From Diphasiastrum complanatum (taxonomy: Eukaryota; Streptophyta; Lycopodiopsida; Lycopodiales; Lycopodiaceae): a stretch of DNA of 64,000 nucleotides. Numbering within the stretch: position 1 is the first letter of the stretch; every line of letters starts with the position of its first letter. The DNA is taken from NCBI GenBank assembly GCA_029204225.1, contig CM055102.1:49425044-49489043 (forward strand), read 5' to 3'. Shown here one piece after another: positions 56,050 to 64,000 of this stretch. Below the pieces are notes generated by a model. That model was not told where the DNA came from. It ran no database searches and saw nothing but the letters and a program-made list of their open reading frames with translations. The position numbers and the translations under genes were made by a program.

Positions 56050-56888
56050 TGTCAAAGTACAACAAAAAGGAACAAGAATGGATCTAAATTAGATCCACAA
56101 GTGTGATTGGGTGTTAGATTAGATCAACCTATCAGTCTACACAAGATTAGATAGCATTTAGATCACATCTACATCAAGAAACCTAACAAGAACAACCATT
56201 ATTGATCAAAACTTGTACTTGCTAGTTTCACACATGTGAAAACCTGTCAGAGTATGGACATCAATCTAAGAATAAATTATACTAAGCTTAGAACCCAATC
56301 AATGCATAAAATCACAAGACAAATGGAGAGATTACTCAAAAAATGCACCAAAACCAAGATTTAGCTTCCATGTTCATTATGGCCAAATGAGGCACTATAT
56401 ATACAAGAAGGAGTGCTCGAGCTATTGTTGAGTCACTGTTCTGGCACGTGTGAGAGTGCCTAGTCACCTAAGGATCCATCAATCGCATCAAACTTGGCAC
56501 ATGGTCCATGACTTCCATGATTTAAGACACCTCCTTGATTTTGGGTGATTTCCTACATTATAGGAATCTAGATAAAAATCTTCTATAAGTCTAAAATCGA
56601 CCTCTAATGATCTTTCTACGTGTGTGATCAGACCTCTACAAGTGGGAGATCAATCCTAATCTCAATATGTTTCACATTCTACCAATAGAAAGGTGCCAAG
56701 TGACATATAGCTAAAAAACTAGATTTTGGCCTTTTTAGCCAGTAGAATCAAATGATATGTACATACTAGATGACTAATCTAAATGGTAGATGCATTCAAT
56801 TGACACGTGGGAACACTCTCCACACATGTATAAACATGATATGTACATGAATTTGGCCTAGATTAAGCATGATTTTGACATTTTCACA
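56050..56888 (-). repeat. 3' LTR of the 56.9-58.6 kb Copia
   Basis: Minus TGTGAAAATGTCAAAATC...TTTGTTGTACTTTGACA, 839 bp, with TATA CTTGTATATATAGTGCC at about 56391-56407. Purine tract GAATTTGAGGAGGAG lies at 56889-56903. It adjoins the broken pre-integrase of the neighbouring Copia. Confidence 0.85.
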
Positions 56889-56889
56889 C

Positions 56890-58600
56890 TCCTCCTCAAA
56901 TTCTAGCATACATCTATCTACAACTTCAAGTGCTAATCTTAACTTCACAAATGGATCCTTTTCCAATGGTTTAGTAAGTATATCAGCAACACAATAATCA
57001 CATCTAGTGACTTCTATTCCAAGTATGACCTTTAGAAGTCCTAGATCTACCATCTTAAACTCACTAGACAAGGAATTTTTTACATTTCTAATGCCATCAA
57101 GATCATTTCCTGTGAGAATTATATCATCAACATATAAAACCAAAATGATGATCTTTTCATCATTACATTTGTAGTACAATGATGGTTCATAAGAACTTAC
57201 AAAAAATCCAATGGAAATAAGATAAGAATGCAACCTAGAGTACCAAGCTCTAGGTGCTTGCTTGAGTCCATAAAGACTCTTCATCAAAAAACACACTTTG
57301 TCTTCTTCTTCTTCTTCATCTTCGATGAAGCCCTCGGGTTGGCACATGTAAATTTCCTCCTCCAACAATCCATTAAAGAAAGAATTTGTCACATAAAGCT
57401 GAAAGAGATCCCACTTGAAAGAAGTAGCAAGACATATGATCAATCTAATGGTTACAAGCTTTGCAACAGGAGCAAAAATTTCATCATAATCTATGCCTTT
57501 GACTTGCAAAATTTTCTTGCTACAAGTCTAGCTTTATACTTATGAATGGAACCATCTTGATGATACTTCAATCTATATATCCATTTACAAGTAAGTGGCT
57601 TCTTTTCATAAGGTAGATCAACAAGATCCCAAGTTGATTTTCCAATAAAGCGTCAAACTCTACTTGCATAGCATTCTTCCAACTTTGAGACTTAATTCCT
57701 TCTTCAAAATATGTTGGTTCTTCAAGCATAGTAGTCAAGAAAGAATAAGAGGTGTGTAGTTGAGAATCTTCCCTTTGCTTCCCTTTGTCACTATTAGTGA
57801 GCCTTGATGGCTCGGCCCTCACTCTTGTTGATCTTCTTGGATCCTTTGCATCTTGAGCAAGATCCTCTTGGTCTTCAACTCCTTGAAGCTCCTCCTCGGC
57901 CATAGAATGATCATTGATAGGATGAGACTTGTTGGAAAGCACCTTCTCTTTGCCATTGAGAGATTCATCAAAAAGTACATCTCTACTTACAGCAACTTTC
58001 TTGGTAGTAGGATCAAATATCCTATAAGCTTTACTACTTTCACTATAACCAACAAAGATGCCTTTAAAAGAAGTAGCATCTTCCTTTTCCTTCTAAAGGA
58101 ATGTGTACATAACAAGTACATCCAAAAATTTTCAAATCACTAAAATTTGGCTTTTTGCCATACAATGCTTCATAAGGTGTGAGTCCTTCAATGGCACTAT
58201 TAGTCATTCTATTACATAGAAAGTTTGCACATAAGATAGCTTCTCCCCAAAATGAAATAGGACTTGAAGAGATGCATCTAATCTCAATGATTTAACACAC
58301 TCACATAGTGTTCTATTTTTCCTCTCGACCACCCCATTTTGTTGTGGGGTGTATGTGCAAGTAAACTCTCTTCTAATGTCATTATTTTGACAAAACTCTT
58401 TCATAGTAGTGGAGATGTACACCCCTCCATTATCACATCTTAATACTTTCAAGCTAGCATTAAGTTGCTTTTCTACAAGAGTTTTGAACTTCACAAAGGT
58501 TTCAAATACTTCACTTTTCTTAGACAAGAGGTAAATCCAAGCTCTTATAAGATTTAGTAAAGAGGAATAGAGACTTCCATCAGGTTTATCAAGCAATCAT
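56890..58600 (-). pseudogene. Copia integrase and RT with RNase H deleted
   Basis: Integrase from 58596: IYLLSKKSEVFETF, KVLRCDNGGVYISTTM, YTPQQNGVVERKNRTLCEC. After a break comes the linker with DPRRSTRVRAEPSRL (57850-57800), then RT from 57509: DYDEIFAPVAKLVTIR, FFNGLLEEEIYMCQPEGF, an EEEEED insertion, SLYGLKQAPRAWY, LYVDDIILTGNDLDGI and F.MVDLGLLKVILGIEV. The frame then jumps straight to the C-terminal tail CVADILTKPLEKDPFV; the RT thumb and all of RNase H are missing. The 5' end is cut within the integrase N-terminus. Confidence 0.92.
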
Positions 58601-59727
58601 AAGCTCAGATCATGCTAAAATTGCATTTATGGAGTCCTTGAACAAGCAAAACTTCAAGATATTGGTGCCAAACCCCCCAGCTCCAAAATTGGGTGTATGA
58701 TGGACCAAATCAGAGGAAATCTATCATATCTTTCATCTTGTAAAAATATCCTATAGGTTTAGACCACCAATTGAGAGTTATTTTCAAGCTCAAAATACCA
58801 CAAAAATACACTATTTTTTGACTTTTTGAGACTCTTAATGGTGTCTAATCCCAGCCAAACTTCATGAAAGCCTTAGGACAACATCATTACACCTCTCAAA
58901 ATGTGCATGAAAAATATTAGCCATGGAGTTTATGAATATCTACAAAAACATTGAAAAAACCATGTTTTTTTGACTAATTTCCAACCTTTTTGGCCAATTC
59001 TTGTGGATCTAACCCACATGCAAGTGCAATCAGGACAAATCTATTGTAATTCAATTACATAAAAGCACTAGATGTTTTGATCTAAGGAGTAGGGCGAGTT
59101 TCTACAAGATATATAAGCCCAAAAAGTTGAGGGATATTCTCTATAGAATCTCCTATTCCAAGCCAAAAGCATTTGATCTCCTACTCTTGTACCAAAAGCA
59201 GTCAATTACCATGCAAAAGCTCCATAGGTCCAATTAGAGCACTTGAGCCCTCACAAGCTTATTAATTATATCTATGGCCTAGTCCAAATGACATGGTGTA
59301 ACTAAAAATCTCATACACTAAAGTACCGGATATTCAAGTCTAGGATTATATTGGATCCTTTATACATGACATGGACGTAACATGTTACACACAAGCTCAA
59401 AAACCCTAAGTAAATAGAAATAATTACCCAGCAGGTTCTTCACTTTATTAATCAAGCAAATGTACATAGATCAACAAGCAAACATGAGAACTTTGCTACA
59501 ACTAGCTACATAGGAATACGTTAGAGAATGTCTGGCAAGGCTCACACTATATCCCCTCAAGCACCCCTTAACCCTGACACATATTAACATCGACACATGG
59601 CAAACTGCATGCATGGTCGACACTTGCCACTTGGCAATACCACATAGGCAAGCTAGTAGCTGGACAGTCTAACACATGTCACTTACTCATGCATTGGACC
59701 AAGTGTCCCAATGAGCATATGACACGT
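58601..59727. other. Unassigned
   Basis: No gene or LTR recognised. A promoter-like CTCCTACT..., poly-pyrimidine and AAAACACATTGAAAAAACC stretches occur, but nothing specific. Confidence 0.4.
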
Positions 59728-59731
59728 CTTG

Positions 59732-59800
59732 TTGACCCGCATCCATTGACCATCATGTTGACATGTCCATTGACCCCGTCTGTTGACTCGTCCTGTTGAT
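59732..59800 (+). repeat. TTGAC-based 12-13 bp array
   Basis: TTGAC at 59732, 59745, 59758, 59770 and 59783, then TTGATC at about 59795: spacing 13, 13, 12, 13, 12. TTGAC(C/T) is the W-box core bound by plant WRKY factors, but a tiny minisatellite explains it as well. Confidence 0.6.
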
Positions 59801-60862
59801 CATACCTCATGCATTAGACCAAGTGTCCTAGTGAAATTAGATTACAATGGTCATCTATATACAATTTACATTTGTGCATATGAGTGTAAAGAAGATGGCG
59901 TGGAGCCATTGTGCCCGCCTGGAGGAGATCGTGGCTGTTGTTATCATTGTCCAAGACATTGCACAATACAAGAAGTGAGCATGAGAAGACTATTCATTGT
60001 GGACAATTAAGTTGAGATAGTCGATAAGTGAGACTTCCACGATATGTCGGACAGGTCAGGTTTCCCTGATATGTTGGTTGAGTCAATAAGTCAAACTCCC
60101 CGATTGTTGGACCCTTTCCATGTCTCCCTAATCAGAGCAATCAAGAGGAAAAGTAAGGGGCTTGAATCTCCAACCGAATGAGTATTGTTGTAGTAACGGC
60201 TTCAATCCAATAGGATCAAGGTTAAACTACGAATCTAGATGGGATCTAAGCCTACCAAGGATTTCAATCTTGGCATTGGATCTATAAGTGAAAAGGCTTA
60301 GATGAGAGGTGAGGCTGCTTCCTATCTTCTTGGTTCTTTTTGGGGATTTGGGTTTTCCTTGGATCATCCTCTTGGATCTTGAATTTTCTATTTATCTAGG
60401 CTTTTTGAGCTCTAGATCTTCTCCTCTTGAGGCTTATCTTCTCAAGGAAGGGGACCTATGGAAGGAAATCCTACCTAATGGATCTTAATGATCTCTCCAA
60501 ATATATTTCTATCACCTATTTTGCAAATGTGCGATTTTGTGGACTACTGGATGAAAGCAAGAGCTAATGATCTTTCTAGTGTGTGATAGCATGATTATGC
60601 AACAACAATCAAGCATTCATTCATCCACAAGCAATCATACAATAGCAAAATAGGAGGTCTTCACAAAGTAAGAAAAATGGAGGAGGCTTCTCTTCTCTCT
60701 CTTTCAATTTCTATTCTTAACAATGAAAAGTGTATAAAAAATGGTGTCACACCCCTACTTTTAGACAGATCTACATTAGGGTTTATCATGCACCCAAAAC
60801 CATGTGCTATAAGAACTTCAGTTTGTAGAAAGTTCTAAACCAATTTGTAGTTTTAACTAGAT
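59801..60862. other. Unassigned
   Basis: No supported gene. The 75-codon frame at 59783-60010 starts inside the TTGAC array and has no motif apart from a Cys-rich middle (ICAYECKE..EPLCPPGGDRGCCYHC), too short to judge. Confidence 0.35.
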
Positions 60863-61339
60863 TCAATATTTTGCATTCTTGTGAAAACCCTAAAGCTGAT
60901 AGGATCTGGTCTTGATTTTGAAGTTGATGGACTTTTCAAGAGTGTGTTTCAATCTTAGGAAAGTGCAAAAGTTCATTATATTCTAGGTAGGTCAAGTGTG
61001 ATCAAGATATCATCAATTCTATGTGCTAGATTTGCTAGAAGAAAGAAAAAGATAGGCTAGATTGTTTCCAAATCTTTGTGATTTCTTCATGTCATCATTT
61101 GTTGATTTTCAAGAGAATGCTAGGTGTATTAGAACAAGTTCAAATAAGAAGACCAATCATTGCAACATGGCTACAAGGGAGGTTTTATATTGGAAAGCAA
61201 TGATAGGCTTACCTCAAGCAACTAGTCAGCTTGGAAGGTGGGCCCTCCATTGGAGTTATACTTGATCGTAAAGACACATTTGTAATAAATAAGATTGTTG
61301 TTCGCAGGTGGTTCGGCTAATAACCATGTCTGGAGAGAC
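60863..61339 (+). repeat. Dispersed repeat R1, copy 2
   Basis: Direct copy of 44046-44516 with ~93% identity by eye. The long frame of copy 1 is broken here by an early TAG (at about 61052), leaving 61062-61265. The right end at GGAGAGAC again joins an interrupted minus-strand Copia ORF. Confidence 0.75.
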
Positions 61340-62880
61340 GAATCCTCTTTGTCCATCGCTTCTCTCTAGAGGTTGGATTCTGGTTGGCTAAGTGCCTCTT
61401 CAACAATTCGGTTCTTGAATTAAGAGACATGCAGATTCATCAATATACCTTGTGGGCTGTGAGCGCACTCGGTTCGATCCTTTTGGAGGTAGCATTGGCT
61501 GATAAACCAATCCTTGGACTTATTGTCGCTGAGTAACAGCAACGTCTTATTCTGACTCACTGTTGAATAGTTGATCGACTATTGGCACGCTTGAGCCAAA
61601 GGCTCAAATCGTCGTGTCGAAGGCAGGTGTCAAAGATTTGTATGGAACTTTCTCTTTGTCTTTGAAGTCGATGAATTGATACTCGATAAATGTATCCTTG
61701 TTGAATAAAATTTGCTGGGTATCGAGGTTGTACAACTTATAAGTATTGTTAGAACAAGTATATTCAATTAGGATGGTCTTGAGACCTTGGAAGTCAAATT
61801 TCTTCCTTGTTTCCTTCGGGATCTGGGCATAGGCGATGCATCTGAATACTCATAGGTTCTTCACTAAAGGCTTAGATCCTGTCCAAACCTCATGTGGTGT
61901 TTTGCCTGAGAGGGCCTTGGTCGAGCATTTGTTCTGGATGTAAACAACTTCAGCCCAAAAACTCTTTGGTAAAGATTCATGAGCGCTGATGCATTTGGAT
62001 GACTCGACGAGGGTAAGATTCTTCCATTCGGCTAAGTCATTAGACTGAGGCGAATAGGGAGTGATAAATTGTTGTTCGATGTCTTGGCTCTGGCAGTACT
62101 CCTCGAATTCAATAGAGATATATTCTCCACTGTTGTTGGACCTCAGGGCTTCAATTTTCTTACCAGTTTCTTTCTCTACATGCTCCTTGAAGATTTTGAA
62201 GCAATTGAAAGCTTCTGATATTTTCTAATGAAGTACACCATTGTTCTTCTGGAAAATTAATCAGTAAAAGTGATGAAATGCTTTGCATACTTTTGTCAAG
62301 GATTCTACATTGGGCCACATATGTCTGTATGTACAATATCTAACAATCATTTAGCAACATGCTGATGACTTGGTCTAAATGATTTCCTATCCTGCTTACC
62401 AATTAAACAGTCTTGACAGACAGGTGATCTAAGTTTCATGTCTGGATAGTCAAGATCAAGAATAATAGATTGCTTAGACATATGTAATACAAAAGCGTTT
62501 AAATGACCAAGTCTGTAATGCCAAAATAAACTTTTATTGATCTTTACAGAAGTATTAAGAGCTTGACTACAGGTAGAAAAGCAATGACTTAATTTGTACC
62601 TGTATCCATGCACCTTTTTGAATGCTAGGATCTTACCTGTTCTATCGACTACTTTACATTGACCAGATTCAAATTCTACTTTGTGTCCTAGATTTGTATT
62701 TCTACTTACAAAGAGCAGATTTGTAGAAAGATATGGTAAATGCAAGACACTTGAAAGTATTTTCGATTGATCAGTTGCAGAGCTTAATCTTACTCCGCCT
62801 TCACCTTTGATAGCTTGTGTGCTATTGTCACCTAGGTGAACATATCTTTTGCTTATGCTTTTGGTTGTCTTTTGCTACTT
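61340..62880 (-). pseudogene. Copia protease end, pre-integrase and integrase, decayed
   Basis: Minus: YVHLGDNSTQAIKGEGGV at about 62850-62790, then pre-integrase LHLPYLSTNLLFVSR, FWHYRLGHLN and CQDCLIGKQDRKSF (62745-62347; H, H, C, C all present). Integrase decays over many stops: IEALRSNN..EYIS, YSPQSN.LAEW, KALSGKTPHEVW, KTILIEYT, FIDFKDKEKV, REAMDKED at 61345. It ends at the start of RT against repeat R1. Same lineage as 4534-5345 and 39935-40385. Confidence 0.82.
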
Positions 62881-62885
62881 TCTTT

Positions 62886-63580
62886 CAAATTGCAATGTTA
62901 AGACCCCGCTCCTTATGGTGCTGGAGGAGTCAAAAACCAATGCAGTTTGTAGATGTGGATCTTTTTGTAAGGTGTTGCTCCGTAGGAGATGAAGCTTTGA
63001 AGAAGTATGAGCGTCTCCAAACGAGTTGATGTGGATCATATGGGAGCTGGCTCTTTGATGGGTTGTATTTTCAAGTACCCATGCTGATGATTCAATGGAT
63101 GATGTACAAGAGGTTGGGTTGTTAAATATGGTATGAAAACAACACAAGGTGTGAATGAACGGTAATGAGATGAAGATGAGGGTAAGTGGTAAGATGTGAG
63201 TCAAATATGGGGGTGGTAGTGGAGGGTTGAAATTTTTTGCACACTTCATCCGTATTTGTTTTAGTCTTATTTTGGAGATAAAAGAGGTTGCAAATTTTTT
63301 TAACTGTCATCTTGAAATTTAGTTTAAAGAAATGGTACAAGGGAGGGGGGGCTCCCCATTGTACCATTAAAAAAAATTTGAAATGTAAGGAGAGGATTTA
63401 CGTCCCCTCCCTCCCCTCCTCGCTTACCCCTACACGGCCGTCGTCCCTGCTCGCAGCCAGCCCCAGGGTGCTGGACCGGCTCGTTGCCTATCTCCCACGA
63501 GGGAAAAGTGAGATGAACTTCAAAAGTGATTATATGGGGGAAATGGGGGAAGGAATGGATGTGGACAAGGGATGATAGGG
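62886..63580 (-). repeat. GC-rich-headed dispersed repeat, copy 2
   Basis: Reverse complement of 9220-10367 without the ~540-bp internal segment. It adds CTTGTCCACATCCATTCC-type sequence at its head beyond the similarity. It abuts a Copia remnant at 62880-62886. Confidence 0.75.
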
Positions 63581-64000
63581 ACCTTGTGTACATTATACTT
63601 GTTCATAACCAATGCTCAGTGTACAATTTTCCAAAGCGTCATCATTGTTTCCTTTGAAAATGACATTTGCCCTTGAGGTTGTGCGATCATAACTTCAATC
63701 TCTGATTGACGTGAGATTCCTTCAGTTTACGTAGGGATATGAGATTTTGCTCGTTGGTGACGTGCTTCTTGTGGCCTTCGTAGATGATCAAATGGATGAT
63801 GTAGAGCAGCGGTAGTATGGGCTTGACACACAATCATGACCACTGCTCAATGTACATTTGTTCGATGATGCTCAATGTACATTTGTTCGATGAAACATTG
63901 TTGTTGGCCTTGGTACGAACACTTGTCATCTGTTGCATTTTGCACATAGCTTTTGCATTTGCTGTCCAGTGATGGCAATGGCAGTGTTGAAAAGGCAGTC
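63581..64000. other. Unassigned end of window
   Basis: No gene. GCTCAATGTACATTTGTTCG is repeated at 63845 and 63870 (25-bp period). The last ~39 bp match 19239 onward (CTGTCCAGTGATGGCAATG), with a 6-bp insertion, so the 19.2-kb repeat begins again here. Confidence 0.55.

Noticed and set aside
1-64000. CRISPR arrays, rRNA or tRNA genes, bacterial operons, riboswitches
   Set aside because: No regularly spaced identical repeats with unique spacers, no rRNA-like sequence, no clover-leaf tRNA found by eye; the content is eukaryotic.

Overview
The window looks like nuclear DNA from a land plant with a large, transposon-filled genome. I see no intact single-copy gene with a clear identity. What can be recognised is mostly decayed LTR retrotransposons. 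Ty1/Copia pieces appear on both strands with initiator-tRNA-Met primer sites (TGGTATCAGAGC). Ty3/Gypsy pieces have primer sites of the TGGYGYCGTYGYCGGGGA type. The base composition is AT-rich, and introns, TATA boxes and CT microsatellites look plant-like. A fern, lycophyte or similar non-model plant is my guess; the sequence does not settle it.

Layout. 0-1.7 kb: a fragment resembling the DUF7869-type 'IDGMDQ' proteins runs in frame into a Copia reverse transcriptase, then a worn LTR. 2.2-5.35 kb: minus-strand Copia with 3' LTR. 5.35-11.3 kb: mostly unassigned AT-rich DNA with two repeats (8.1-8.96 and 9.1-10.37 kb) that recur inverted at 31.7-32.7 and 62.9-63.6 kb. 11.3-13.5 kb: an intronless, frameshifted copy of the small (gamma) subunit of TFIIA, with an inverted copy of its last ~95 bp 1.3 kb downstream. 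13.5-15.4 kb: a repeat with a CTCGCACA array, found inverted at 32.7-33.9 kb. 15.39-19.12 kb: a complete non-autonomous Gypsy-type LTR element with target-site duplication TTGTG. 20.9-22.6 kb: Gypsy LTR, primer site and leader. 22.6-29.4 kb: a plus-strand Copia element (24.1-28.5 kb) nested in a minus-strand one. 29.86-30.24 kb: a MITE.

34.2-36.0 kb holds unidentified reading frames with low-copy character, the best candidate for something undescribed. 36.2-36.9 kb: Gypsy-like gag remnant. 37.2-40.4 kb: chimeric plus-strand Copia. 40.75-43.85 kb: minus-strand Gypsy integrase tail followed by an extra ORF with a long predicted coiled coil. 44.0-47.2 kb: Copia gag split by a complete short LTR element (44676-46729, duplication ACTCC). 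47.2-51.8 kb: the most complete Copia (minus). 51.8-58.6 kb: three more truncated minus Copia elements and a Gypsy integrase scrap. 58.6-60.9 kb: unassigned, with a small TTGAC-based array. 60.9-62.9 kb: repeat plus minus Copia remnant. 62.9-64 kb: inverted copy of the 9.1 kb repeat.

The Copia elements I could read through are internally deleted, stopped or frameshifted, each at a different place. None looks able to move unaided. The order of nesting can be read at several points and gives relative ages of insertion.
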